DNA from: JAXMCK01 sp046349395
GTDB lineage: Bacteria; Pseudomonadota; Alphaproteobacteria; Geminicoccales; Geminicoccaceae
DNA length: 64,000 nucleotides
NCBI GenBank assembly: GCA_046349395.1
Contig: JAXMCK010000009.1
Coordinates: forward strand, 62,001 to 126,000
Reading direction: 5' to 3'
A program made the translations under genes and the position numbers. The notes under the pieces are model-generated. The model saw only the letters and a program-made list of their open reading frames with translations. It was not told where the DNA came from and made no database searches. Shown one piece after another: positions 25,592 to 34,287 of this stretch; position 1 is the stretch's first letter; every line of letters begins with the position of its first letter.

Positions 25592-26758
25592 CTACGCCCT
25601 GGTGGCGCGCAAGGGGCGGAAGAACTCCCGGATCTCGTGCGCCAGCGCGTCGGGCTGCTCCATGGCGGCGAAGTGGCCGCCGCGGGGCATCACGGTCCAG
25701 CGCCGGAGGTCGGTGAAAGTCTTCTCCGCCAGCGAGCGTGGGGGGCGCAGGATCTCGCGCGGGAACGCCGCATAACCGGTCGGCACGTCGATCGTAGCAC
25801 CCTCGGGGATCGGCCAGGCTGCGTGCATGCGGGCGTAGTAGGGCCAAAAAGACGAGTTGATCGCGCGCGTGAACCAGTAGAGGGCGATGTTGCGCAGGAT
25901 CTGCTCCTTGCCGAACACCGTCTCGACGTCGCCGCCGCAGTCCGACCAGGCGCGGAACTTCTCGACGATCCAGGCGGCGAGGCCGGCCGGCGAGTCGGTG
26001 AGGCCGAAGGCCAGGGTCTGCGGCCGCGTGCCCTGGATCCACTGGTAGCCGGTCTCCTCCTTGAGGAAGACCGCCAGCTCGTCGAGGAAGCGGCGCTCGT
26101 CGGGGGTCGGGTTCGCGACCATGGCCGGGTCGCGGCGCAGCGGCAGCAGGTTGAGGTGGAGGCCGACGACGTTGCCCGGATGCGTGTAGCCGAGGCGGCT
26201 GGCGACGAAGGAGCCCCAGTCGCCGCCCTGCACGGCGAAGTGCCGGTAGCCCAGCACGCCGGTCATCAGGTCGCCGACGCACTCCGCCATCTGCTCGGCC
26301 GAGAATCGGGGCTGGCCCGGCGCGAAGGAGAGGCCGAAGCCCGGCAGCGAGGGGGCGATCACGGCGAAGGCATCGGCCGGGTCGCCGCCGAAGCGGGCGG
26401 GATCGGTCAGCCGGGGGATGATCTCCAGGAACTCGAAGACGGAGCCCGGCCAGCCGTGGAGCAGCAGCAGCGGCAGCGGTGCCGGGCCCTGCCCTTCAAC
26501 CTCAAGGTAGTGCAGGTCGATCCCGTGCAGCGGCACCTTGTAGTTCGGCAACGCGTTGAGCCGCGCTTCCTCGGCCCGCCAATCGAAGTCGCGGGCCCAA
26601 TAGTCGACGAGGCTGCGGAGATAGGCGACGTCGGTCCCGAAGGCCCAGGGCTCGCCCGGCGCCTGGTCGGGAAAGCGCGTGCGCTCAAGGCGCTGCCGCA
26701 GGTCGTCGATGTCCGAGTCGGGAACCTGGAGGCGGAAAGGTCGAGGCTTGGGGGTCAT
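25592..26758 (-). CDS. Epoxide hydrolase (alpha/beta hydrolase with EHN domain)
   Basis: A 388-residue epoxide hydrolase of the juvenile-hormone/microsomal type. The N-terminal EHN domain starts PFRLQVPDSDIDDLRQRLERTRFPD. Then come the oxyanion-hole motif LLHGWPGSVFEFLEIIP, the nucleophile Asp in VQGGDWGSFVASRLG, the tyrosine-bearing cap domain and the catalytic His in PRGGHFAAMEQPD. It should open epoxides to diols in the cytoplasm. ATG at 26758 (MTPKPRPF) was chosen over an upstream in-frame ATG at 26812. It follows the SDR gene by 72 bases on the same strand. Confidence 0.88.
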   Translation of the reverse strand: MTPKPRPFRLQVPDSDIDDLRQRLERTRFPDQAPGEPWAFGTDVAYLRSLVDYWARDFDWRAEEARLNALPNYKVPLHGIDLHYLEVEGQGPAPLPLLLLHGWPGSVFEFLEIIPRLTDPARFGGDPADAFAVIAPSLPGFGLSFAPGQPRFSAEQMAECVGDLMTGVLGYRHFAVQGGDWGSFVASRLGYTHPGNVVGLHLNLLPLRRDPAMVANPTPDERRFLDELAVFLKEETGYQWIQGTRPQTLAFGLTDSPAGLAAWIVEKFRAWSDCGGDVETVFGKEQILRNIALYWFTRAINSSFWPYYARMHAAWPIPEGATIDVPTGYAAFPREILRPPRSLAEKTFTDLRRWTVMPRGGHFAAMEQPDALAHEIREFFRPLRATRA

Positions 26759-26830
26759 GGTTATCGCGGATGGCACTGCCGATGATATCTTGAGTAAGCC
26801 GCCGACTGGCAATCGTTGGTCATCGCATCC

Positions 26831-27592
26831 TCATAGGCTCGACTGCAGATGGCCGCCATCGAGGGTGATGGCACTGCCGGTCATGTAGGCGGAGGCGTCC
26901 GACGCGAGCAGCAGCAATGGACCGTCGAGATCTTCCACGCGGCCGAGGCGCCGCTGCGGGATGCGGGTGATGAGCGCCTTGCCGGCATCCGACGCGAAGA
27001 AGTCGCGGTTGAGGTCGGTCTCGACATAGCCGGGTGCCATCGCGTTCACGCGGATCCCGTAGCGGGCCCATTCGAGCGCCAGGGCGCGCGTCAACTGGAG
27101 GAGGGCAGCCTTGGACGCGGCATAGGGGGCGACATGGCCGGCGACGCGGAAGCCCAGGATCGAGGCGATGTTGACGATGCTGCCGCCGAGCTTGGCATCG
27201 ATGAGGTGACGTGCGGCGGCGCGGGCGACGAGCCACGCACCCTTGCGGTTCGTGTCCATGATCCGGTCCCACTCGGCCGGGTCGAGGTCGAGGGCGGATC
27301 GGGTGGCGGTCACACCCGAATTGTTGACGACGATGGTGACAGGACCCAGCCGCTCCGCGATCTCGGCCAGGCCCCGATCGACGCTCGCCGGGTCGGTGAC
27401 GTCCATCGCTATGGCGATCGACCTGTCCCCGCCGATTGAAGCGACGTTCGCCTCCAGCAGCTCCAGCCGGCGTGCGGCCAGCACGACCTTGGCGCCGGCA
27501 TCCGCCAGCGTGCGGGCGAAGTGCAGCCCGAGGCCACCGGAGGCACCCGTGACCAGGGCCAACTTGCCGCCGAGGTCGAACTTGCCCGTCAT
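26831..27592 (-). CDS. Short-chain dehydrogenase/reductase
   Basis: A 253-residue classical SDR. The cofactor motif is VTGASGGLGLHFARTLA, with NNSG in the following strand, catalytic Ser in NIASILG, YxxxK in YAASKAALLQ and the C-terminal GSAITLDGGHLQSS. The residue after the second strand (AARRLELLE) suggests NADP(H) preference. The substrate is unknown. ATG at 27592 was preferred to one at 27619. It lies downstream of the ThDP enzyme on the same strand, 59 bases away, and could reduce or oxidise the carbonyl product made by it. Confidence 0.88.
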   Translation of the reverse strand: MTGKFDLGGKLALVTGASGGLGLHFARTLADAGAKVVLAARRLELLEANVASIGGDRSIAIAMDVTDPASVDRGLAEIAERLGPVTIVVNNSGVTATRSALDLDPAEWDRIMDTNRKGAWLVARAAARHLIDAKLGGSIVNIASILGFRVAGHVAPYAASKAALLQLTRALALEWARYGIRVNAMAPGYVETDLNRDFFASDAGKALITRIPQRRLGRVEDLDGPLLLLASDASAYMTGSAITLDGGHLQSSL

Positions 27593-27651
27593 GTCGCCGT
27601 GCTCCGGAAGTTGGCGCAACCGCCTGCGAACGAATGGCTGGGTTGCTGACG

Positions 27652-29376
27652 TCAGCTTTCCCGTCTCTTCCGTTCGGCATCGTCCCAGGCCGTAAGCGCC
27701 TGGTAGTCGGGAACGAAGCCGAGGCCTTTTCGGGAGTCGGAGGACACTACGGTCTGCGAGGTGACGACGTCGATGAGTGCGGGCGCACTGGCGAGGGCGC
27801 GTTCGAGGGCGGGGCGAAGCTCTTCAGGCTTCTCCACCCGCTCGCCATGGAGGCCGAAGGCACGCGCCATGGCGGCATAGTCTGAGTGCGCCAGCAGGGT
27901 GCCGACGACCCGGCCCCCATAGTTGGCCTCCTGGTCGTAGCGCTCGATGTTCCAGGCGGCGTTGTTGGAAACGATGAACACGGCCTTGGCCCCATGGCGG
28001 ACCGCGGTGTCGATCTCCATGGCGTTGATGCCGAACGCACCGTCGCCGGTGACGCAGATCACCTGCCGCCCCGGGAAGGCCAGCGAGGCCGCCACCGCGA
28101 AGGGGGTCCCGACGCCGAGGCAGCCGAAGGCGCCGGCGTCCATGTAGGTGCGGGCTTCGAGGCCGACGCGGGCGAAGCTCAGCAGGTCGCCGCCGTCGGC
28201 GATCGCGATGTAGTCGGGATCGGCCACCTCCTTGATCGCGGCGAAGATCGCCCCGGGATGGACCTTGCCGTCCTCGCCGACGGACTGGCGCGCCGCCGCC
28301 TCTGCGGCCGAGGCCGAGCGGTCCTGGTGGCGCTTGCGCAGGCCTTCCGTCCATCCCCGGTCGACGGCGGGCTCGCGGTTGCCGGTGGCGTCGACGATGG
28401 CGGAGAGGGCCAGGGCGGGTGTCGCCAGAAGCTCGGGCTCGCCGCGGCGATTGTCGATCAGCTCACCCGCCGTGTCGGCGATGCGGACGAAGCGGGCGTT
28501 CGGGAAGACTGCCGGGGAGCCGTACCCCATCTGGTAGTCGAGCTTGCGGCCGATCACGAGGACGAGGTCGGCCTCGGTCATCGCGGCGGCGCGCATGGCG
28601 CCGACGACGGCTGGATGCTCGGGCGGGACGAGGCCGCGGCTCTCCTGGGTGTCGAGATAGACGGCGCCCGTGCGGTCGAGCAGACGGACCAGCTCCGCAC
28701 CGGAGTGGCGTGCACCGCGGCCGGTCATGACGAGCGGGCGCTGCGCCGACCAGATCGCGTCGACCGCGGCGGCGACGGCTGTGGGATCCGGCTGCAGGAT
28801 GCGCGCCGGCTTGGGCCGCATCCAGTCGTCGAGGACGAGTTGCGGCGGGACGGTCGTGCGCAGCACGTCGGTCGGGATTTCCAGATAGACCGGGCCCGGC
28901 TCGCCGAGATCGCCCATGGCGCGCGAGACGCCTTCGTCGAACTCGCGGATCACCTGCTCGGCGACCCGGAGCGTGCGGGCGAGGCAGGTGACCGGGCGCA
29001 GAATATCGACGTGGGGGATGTCCTGCAGTGGGCCCATATTCGCCTGCGGGCGCGAGGTGCAGCCGCCGATGACCAGCACCGGGACGCGGGCCAGCATCGC
29101 GTTGGCGACGGCCGTCACCGTGTTGGTGACGCCGGGGCCGGCGGTGACCATCGCGACGCCGATCCGGCCCGTCAGCTCGGCATGGGCGTGCGCCATGTGC
29201 ACGGCGGCACCCTCGTCACGCACGTCGACGATGCGGATGCCGAGCCTCGCCACATGGTCCCAGATCGGCTGGATATGGCCGCCCTGGAGGCCGAAGATCC
29301 GGTCGACGCCGCGAGCCAGGAGGAAGCGCGCGATCCAGGCGGCACAGGCGTTGGGATCGGCATTGAGGTCGGTCAT
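27652..29376 (-). CDS. Thiamine-diphosphate-dependent enzyme (acetolactate synthase / 2-hydroxyacyl-CoA lyase group)
   Basis: A protein of about 574 residues with the PYR, middle and PP domains of the acetohydroxyacid-synthase superfamily. The activating Glu is in DVRDEGAAVHMAHAHAELTG, followed by MVTAGPGVTNTVTAVANA; the PP domain has CVTGDGAFGINAMEIDTAV and VSNNAAWNIERYDQ. Because the preceding gene encodes an acyl-CoA synthetase, a role as a 2-hydroxyacyl-CoA or oxalyl-CoA type lyase is attractive, but a benzoylformate-decarboxylase or acetolactate-synthase activity fits equally well. The start may be ATG at 29376 or GTG at 29397, three bases before the upstream stop. Confidence 0.82.
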   Translation of the reverse strand: MTDLNADPNACAAWIARFLLARGVDRIFGLQGGHIQPIWDHVARLGIRIVDVRDEGAAVHMAHAHAELTGRIGVAMVTAGPGVTNTVTAVANAMLARVPVLVIGGCTSRPQANMGPLQDIPHVDILRPVTCLARTLRVAEQVIREFDEGVSRAMGDLGEPGPVYLEIPTDVLRTTVPPQLVLDDWMRPKPARILQPDPTAVAAAVDAIWSAQRPLVMTGRGARHSGAELVRLLDRTGAVYLDTQESRGLVPPEHPAVVGAMRAAAMTEADLVLVIGRKLDYQMGYGSPAVFPNARFVRIADTAGELIDNRRGEPELLATPALALSAIVDATGNREPAVDRGWTEGLRKRHQDRSASAAEAAARQSVGEDGKVHPGAIFAAIKEVADPDYIAIADGGDLLSFARVGLEARTYMDAGAFGCLGVGTPFAVAASLAFPGRQVICVTGDGAFGINAMEIDTAVRHGAKAVFIVSNNAAWNIERYDQEANYGGRVVGTLLAHSDYAAMARAFGLHGERVEKPEELRPALERALASAPALIDVVTSQTVVSSDSRKGLGFVPDYQALTAWDDAERKRRES

Positions 29377-29399
29377 GGCTGGCGCTTCCTTGCTCACGC

Positions 29400-30965
29400 T
29401 CAGGCTCCCAGCTCTTCGCTCAGCTGCGTCTTGAGCACGCGGTGCAGGATCTTGCCCGTGGCGGTGCGCGGCATGTCCTCCTCACAACGGAACGTGCAAC
29501 CCCGCGGCCGCTTGTAGCCGGCGAGCCGAACCTTAGACCACGCGATCAGCTCGGCCTCAGTGACGGTCACACCGTCCTTCAGCACGACGACAGCGTGCAC
29601 GCGCTCGCCCCACTTCGCATCGGGCAAGCCGACGACCGCGATGTCCTTGACCGCCGGGTGCGCGCCCAGCACCGATTCGACCTCGGAGGGATAGATGTTC
29701 TCGCCCCCTGATATGATCATGTTGCTCTTGCGGTCGACGAGATGGATGTAGCCGTCCGGATCGCGGCGGGCCATGTCGCCGACCGTACAGTAGTCGCCGC
29801 GGAAGGCTTCGGCGGTCTTCTCCGGCAGCTTCCAGTAGCGGTCGAAGGTGTAGGGGTTGGAGGAGTAGAGCTCGCCGGCCTCGCCGTCCGGGACTTCCTC
29901 GCCGTCCGGATCGAGGATCCGGATAGGTGCCGAACCGACGCATTCGCGGCCGACGGAGCCCAGCTTCGTGAACTGCTCGTGCGGGTGCAGCATCGTCACC
30001 CATCCGGCCTCGCTGGAGCCGTAGAGCTCGAACAGGCCGGAATTCTGGAACATCTCCATCACAGCGCGCTTGGTGTCCTGGCGAGCCGGGGCGGAGGAGA
30101 TCATCAGCTTGGTGACACGGCTGAAGTCGAGCTTGGTCCGGACCGCGGCCGGCAGGTCGAGCATCATAATGTAGTGGGTCGGGACCAGCGAGGTGAAGGA
30201 CGAGCCGCCCTCGGCGAGCGTGCGGGCGCAGTGCTCGGGATCGAAGCTCCTGCGCGAGTAGACCGCCGTCTCGCCGCCGCAATAGGCGAAGGCGCCGAAG
30301 AAGTTCAGCGAGTTAGCGTGGCACATCGGCATGACGAGCAAGGCGCCGTCCTGCCGGTGCAGGCCGAGCTCGATCTCGGTAAAGAGCGACAAGAGCACCG
30401 CCGCCTTGTGGCTGCGCAGGACGCCCTTGGGCTTGCCGGTCGTGCCCGAGGTGTACATCAGCGTCCACGGATCGGCCGGGGCGACCCGCACGTCCGGCTC
30501 ACGGTCGCTGGCGGCTGCGATCAGGTCCTCATAAGAGCGATAGCCGGTTGGACAGGCGCTCCGGCCGAAATGGATCAGCTTGTCGGCGGTGATCGGCAGC
30601 CCGTCTCGGACGCCTTCGACGATGTCCACGAGTTCGTCCTGGGCGATCAAGGCCGCCGCCTCGGCGTTTTCGACGATGTAGTGCACGTCGCCGCCGGTGA
30701 GACGGAAGTTGATCGGCACGGCGATCAACCCCGCCTTCGCGATCGCCGCATAGATCTCCAGCCACTCGACGCAGTTGTAGGCCAGCACCGCGACCCGATC
30801 GCCCTTCACAAGCCCCAGGCCGAGGAGGGCGTTGGCGAGCCGGCACGAGCGCTCGTTCCATTGCCGGAACGTCATCCTGCGCTCGAGATCGCGGGCGCCG
30901 ACCACGTCGCCGAGCAGACGGCCGTGCACGGACAGCATCTGCCCGAACGTCAGCAGTTCTTGCAT
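29400..30965 (-). CDS. AMP-forming acyl-CoA synthetase
   Basis: A 521-residue member of the ANL superfamily that activates a carboxylic acid to its acyl-AMP and then acyl-CoA. The P-loop is MYTSGTTGKPKGVLRSH; later motifs are FELYGSSEAGWVTM, GDYCTVGDMARRDPDGYIHL, the hinge region VDRKSNMIISGGENIYPSEVE and the catalytic Lys in PRTATGKILHRVL. The chain-length or aromatic preference cannot be read. ATG at 30965 has AGGGAGG upstream. It leads the minus-strand cluster of synthetase, ThDP enzyme, SDR and epoxide hydrolase, which together look like a small catabolic route for an acid or lipid-derived compound. Confidence 0.9.
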   Translation of the reverse strand: MQELLTFGQMLSVHGRLLGDVVGARDLERRMTFRQWNERSCRLANALLGLGLVKGDRVAVLAYNCVEWLEIYAAIAKAGLIAVPINFRLTGGDVHYIVENAEAAALIAQDELVDIVEGVRDGLPITADKLIHFGRSACPTGYRSYEDLIAAASDREPDVRVAPADPWTLMYTSGTTGKPKGVLRSHKAAVLLSLFTEIELGLHRQDGALLVMPMCHANSLNFFGAFAYCGGETAVYSRRSFDPEHCARTLAEGGSSFTSLVPTHYIMMLDLPAAVRTKLDFSRVTKLMISSAPARQDTKRAVMEMFQNSGLFELYGSSEAGWVTMLHPHEQFTKLGSVGRECVGSAPIRILDPDGEEVPDGEAGELYSSNPYTFDRYWKLPEKTAEAFRGDYCTVGDMARRDPDGYIHLVDRKSNMIISGGENIYPSEVESVLGAHPAVKDIAVVGLPDAKWGERVHAVVVLKDGVTVTEAELIAWSKVRLAGYKRPRGCTFRCEEDMPRTATGKILHRVLKTQLSEELGA

Positions 30966-30990
30966 CGGGAGCCTCCCTGGGCTCGCCCGG

Positions 30991-31140
30991 CTAACGGGAA
31001 CCGGGTGGAGCCGTCGGAACCACGAGCGCTATGCGATAGCTGGCTTCTTCCGCGCCGACCAGGAACCGTGCGGTCGGCGGCTTGCCGAACGACGTTTCCA
31101 GCTCGTCGAAAACGACCCTAATCTGCTGCTCCACCGGCAT
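30991..31140 (-). CDS. Possible small protein or gene remnant upstream of the acyl-CoA synthetase
   Basis: A 49-codon frame reads MPVEQQIRVVFDELETSF, then GKPPTARFLVGAEEASYRIA and ends in PPGSR before TAG. The codon pattern is that of a real protein and it stops 25 bases before the synthetase start. It may be a genuine small gene with GGGGAAA upstream of its ATG, or the C-terminal end of the decayed gene that seems to lie upstream in another frame. Confidence 0.35.
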   Translation of the reverse strand: MPVEQQIRVVFDELETSFGKPPTARFLVGAEEASYRIALVVPTAPPGSR

Positions 31141-31880
31141 TTTCCCCGAGAACGACCGGCCGCCTCCATGGTGTGTAGTTGATCCGGTAGCTGCGCCAGC
31201 ACCACGGCCGTGCCGTCGAGCAGCCCGCCGAGGTCTGATGCCTCCACTGGAAATACGACGCCGGCCTGATGCGCGACGCGATGCAGGGCGAACTGCTGCG
31301 CCCGTGGCCGGCTCGACGTGATCGTCGCCGACGCGTTGCGCCGGAGGACGAGATACCGAGCGGCGTCGTTGCCCCGCTCACAGCAGAGGCACCAGTTCTC
31401 CTCGATGCACGCATCTGAAGGTGTTCGACGTTCGCAATGCGGACTGGCGAAACGGTGAGCCGGCTGCCGATCCTGCCGGCCAACGCCTATAGACGGGCGG
31501 GGTCGGAAGCGAAGTTCATGCCCAGATACCATCCCCTGCTCGCGGCAGGCCTGGGCGACGTCCATCTCGTGGACCTCGCTGGCACCTTCCACCAGCAGCG
31601 CCGAGCATGCGCAGCGATCGATCCTCTCCGCGACCAAGTCCACCTTGTAGCTGCGCGCCCTCTGCAGCTTGATCGCCGAATCTGTCGCGGAGTCCAGCGC
31701 GTCGGCGACGCGCACCTTGGCGATCGTGACCTCCGTACAGGCGCGCACTCGCCCTGATCTAACTTCCACGCTATGCGGAAGACGACTAGCCGGTCGATGT
31801 CGAACGCGATGGCCAGGCGGCCGAACTTGCCCTGAACGCACTCCTGATCGGCAGGTCGCATGCCGAAGGCGAAGCGCTCC
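31141..31880 (-). pseudogene. Decayed coding region of unknown origin
   Basis: The minus strand keeps codon-like third-position bias in pieces that switch frame. Examples are TIAKVRVADALDSATDSAIK and QRARSYKVDLVAERIDRC in one frame, an upstream FGRLAIAFDIDRLVVFRIAW in a second, and a later piece ending in VVFPVEASDLGGLLDG. No piece gives a recognisable domain. The pattern suggests a gene broken by several frameshifts. The remaining DNA up to the ssu operon contains only the regulatory motif listed separately. Confidence 0.3.
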
Positions 31881-32124
31881 TCCTAAATTGGATAGGGTGA
31901 TCGCCGCCCAGTGCGTCGCTATCCCTAGTCAGCTCATGCCGTAGATAAGCCATTCCGAACCCGGCCGGATCCAGGCAGTCTTGAGGAGGACGCCGATTTC
32001 CATTCCTTCTCTTCCAGCTCGCGGGCATGTTCGAAAATGGCTCGGTGTGAGCGCATACCAATCGCATCGAGAATTCGAGTTCGAGGCAGCGCAAATCAAA
32101 CAACCTCCTGCATCCTATAAGGCC

Positions 32125-32140
32125 ATTGACTCGATCGAGT
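32125..32140 (+). promoter_or_regulatory. ATTGACTC-type motif upstream of the ssu operon
   Basis: ATTGACTCGATCGAGT lies 46 bases before the ssuA start and includes the perfect 12-bp palindrome ACTCGATCGAGT. Related ATTGACTC sequences occur upstream of the amidohydrolase (48027) and the cysteine-synthase/encapsulin operon (54250), both sulfur-related or sulfur-adjacent units. A shared regulator-binding site is inferred. Confidence 0.5.
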
Positions 32141-32185
32141 TATTAGTCATTTTGGGCGCCATCAAACTCGATCGGAGACCGAGCG

Positions 32186-33121
32186 ATGCGCCGTCGCGAC
32201 CTCATCGCCACCGCTACCGTGCTAGCAGCTCTGCCGTTGATGGCGCGCGCCAAATCCAAAGAGCTTCGCATCGGCATTCAGAAATACGGCTCGCTCGTCC
32301 TCGTGAAGGAGAAGGGCTCGCTGGAGCAGCGCTTGGCACCGCAAGGCTGGAGCATCAGCTGGACCGAGTTCCCCGCCGGGCCGCAGCTGCTGGAGGCGCT
32401 CAATGTCGGCGCCATCGACTTCGGCACCACCGGCGAGGCGCCGCCGATCTTCGCCCAGGCCGCTGGTGCCGCGCTGCTCTATGTAGGCTTCGAGCCGCCG
32501 GCGCCGGCCGGCGAAGCCATCCTGGTCCCGAAGGACTCGGCCGTGGCGAGCGTCGCCGACCTGCGCGGTCGCAAGGTGGCGCTGAACAAGGGCTCGAACG
32601 TGCACTATCTGCTCGTGCGTGCGCTCGAGGCCAACGGACTGACCTTTGCCGACGTTCAGCCCGTCTACCTGCCGCCGGCCGACGCCCGTGCGGCCTTCGA
32701 GAGCGGCACGGTCGACGCCTGGGCGATCTGGGACCCGTTCCTTGCCGCCGCGCAGGCCGCCACGGGTGCCCGGACGCTTACCGACGGCACGGGCCTCGTC
32801 GACAACCACCAGTTCTACCTCGCCTCGCAATCCTTCGCGGCCGCCCAGCCTGCCGTCGTGCACTCCATTCTGGCGGACATCGACGAGGTCGACACCTGGG
32901 CGAAAAGCAATACGAAGGACGTGGCGGCTCTGTTCGGGCCGCGGCTCGGCATCCCGCCACAGGTCCTCGAGGTGGCCCTGGGGCGGATGGGCTACGGCGT
33001 GAAGCCGCTGACCGACGACGTCGTGAAGGAACAGCAGAGCATCGCCGACACCTTCCACCGCATCGGGCTCCTGCCGAAGGCGACCAACGTCCGCGACGTC
33101 GTCTGGAAGGCCGCCGCATGA
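32186..33121 (+). CDS. ssuA: Sulfonate ABC transporter substrate-binding protein
   Basis: A 311-residue periplasmic binding protein of the SsuA/NitT-TauT class. The N-terminus MRRRDLIATATVLAALPLMA is an export signal, with a twin-arginine-like RRRDL start. The mature part has LRIGIQKYGSLVLVKEKGSLE, WTEFPAGPQLLEALNVGAIDFG and VALNKGSNVHYLLVRAL, all standard for alkanesulfonate binders. It is the first gene of the ssuA-D-C-B operon, and its end overlaps ssuD as ATGA. The expected ligand is an aliphatic sulfonate; taurine or another sulfonate is possible. Confidence 0.92.
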   Translation: MRRRDLIATATVLAALPLMARAKSKELRIGIQKYGSLVLVKEKGSLEQRLAPQGWSISWTEFPAGPQLLEALNVGAIDFGTTGEAPPIFAQAAGAALLYVGFEPPAPAGEAILVPKDSAVASVADLRGRKVALNKGSNVHYLLVRALEANGLTFADVQPVYLPPADARAAFESGTVDAWAIWDPFLAAAQAATGARTLTDGTGLVDNHQFYLASQSFAAAQPAVVHSILADIDEVDTWAKSNTKDVAALFGPRLGIPPQVLEVALGRMGYGVKPLTDDVVKEQQSIADTFHRIGLLPKATNVRDVVWKAAA

Positions 33122-34287
33122 GCACCGAGCGCACCACCGACGTTCTCTGGTTCCTGCCGACGCACGGCGACGGGCGCTATCTCGGCACCGCCGAGGGCGC
33201 CCGCGAGGTCACGATCGACTATCTGCGCCAGATCGCCCAGGCAGCCGACGAACAGGGTTACTTCGGCGTCCTCATCCCGACCGGACGGTCGTGCGAGGAC
33301 AGCTGGATGGTCGCCTCGGCACTGGCGCCCCAAACGCGCCGCCTCCGCTACCTCGTGGCCGTCCGTCCGGGTCTGCAGACGCCGACCGTTGCCGCACGGA
33401 TGGCGGCCACGCTCGACCGGCTGTCGAACGGTCGGCTCCTCATCAACGTCGTGACGGGCGGCGATCCCGTCGAGCTGAAGAGCGACGGCCTCTTCCTGGA
33501 CCATGCCGCGCGCTACGAGCTCACCGACGAGTTCCTGCAGGTCTGGCGCCGGCTGATGGCCGGCGAGACCGTCGACTTCCACGGCAAGTACCTGCAGATC
33601 GAGAGCGGCCAGATCTTCTTCCCGCCCGTGCAGAAGCCCTATCCGCCGCTCTACTTCGGCGGCTCCTCCGACGCGGGCATGCGTGTCGCGGCGGACCATG
33701 TCGACCTCTATCTGACCTGGGGCGAGCCCCCCGCCGACGTGGCCCAGAAGATCGCGGCGGCGAAGGCGGCGGCCCTGGCCACGGGTCGCCGGCTGAAGTT
33801 CGGCATCCGGCTCCACGTCATCGTTCGCGACACCAATGCCGAGGCCTGGGCCGAGGCCGAGCGCCTGATCCGCCACGTCGACGACGAGACGATCGCCAAG
33901 GCGCAGAAGGCCTTCGCGCGCATGGACTCCGTCGGCCAGCAGCGGATGAGCCGCCTGCACGGCGGCCGTCGGGACAATCTGGAGATCAGCCCCAATCTCT
34001 GGGCCGGCGTCGGTCTCGTCCGTGGTGGTGCGGGCACGGCTCTGGTGGGCGACCCGCAGACGGTGGCGGCGCGGATGCTTGAATACATGGATCTGGGGAT
34101 CGAGACCTTCATCCTGTCCGGATACCCTCACCTCGAGGAGTGCTACCGCTTCGCCGAGTACGTCTTCCCGCTGCTGCCCCTGAAGGAGACCACGGGCCGC
34201 GGGCGGCGCCAGGTGCGCAATGCCGGACCCTTCGGCGAACTGGTCGCCAACGAGTTCGTGCCCCAGACCCGGGCGTCCCAGTCCTGA
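33118..34287 (+). CDS. ssuD: FMNH2-dependent alkanesulfonate monooxygenase
   Basis: A 389-residue bacterial-luciferase-like TIM-barrel enzyme that uses FMNH2 and O2 to split C-S bonds, giving sulfite and an aldehyde. Family stretches are VLWFLPTHGDGRYLGT, GYFGVLIPTGRSCEDSW, RYLVAVRPGLQTPTVAARMAATLDRLSNGRLLINVVTGGDP, IFFPPVQKPYPPLYFGGSSDAG and the C-terminal FILSGYPHLEECYRFAEYVFPLLP. The length is typical. No FMN reductase (ssuE) is in this operon; the likely supplier of reduced FMN is encoded at 47163. The gene is placed second, between the binding protein and permease. Confidence 0.93.
   Translation: MSTERTTDVLWFLPTHGDGRYLGTAEGAREVTIDYLRQIAQAADEQGYFGVLIPTGRSCEDSWMVASALAPQTRRLRYLVAVRPGLQTPTVAARMAATLDRLSNGRLLINVVTGGDPVELKSDGLFLDHAARYELTDEFLQVWRRLMAGETVDFHGKYLQIESGQIFFPPVQKPYPPLYFGGSSDAGMRVAADHVDLYLTWGEPPADVAQKIAAAKAAALATGRRLKFGIRLHVIVRDTNAEAWAEAERLIRHVDDETIAKAQKAFARMDSVGQQRMSRLHGGRRDNLEISPNLWAGVGLVRGGAGTALVGDPQTVAARMLEYMDLGIETFILSGYPHLEECYRFAEYVFPLLPLKETTGRGRRQVRNAGPFGELVANEFVPQTRASQS

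Noticed and set aside
25265..26785. A 506-codon plus-strand open frame opposite the epoxide hydrolase
   Set aside because: It is antisense to a gene with all catalytic motifs; high GC makes long chance frames common, and the product is compositionally odd (Arg, Glu, Gly, Ala) with no domain.
27886..29517. A 543-codon plus-strand open frame opposite the ThDP enzyme and acyl-CoA synthetase
   Set aside because: A shadow of two well-supported minus-strand genes; repetitive Asp/Arg/Gly/Ala composition and no recognisable fold.
31029..31841. A 270-codon minus-strand frame taken as one intact gene
   Set aside because: Codon pattern is good only in parts, other frames look better in other parts, and the end is out of frame with the clean tail at 30991-31140; treated as decayed sequence.
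32126..32160. The ATTGACTC motif as an ordinary -35 box
   Set aside because: TTGACT is shared by all three sites, but none has a reasonable -10 at 16 to 18 bases, and identity extends past the hexamer, which fits an operator better.
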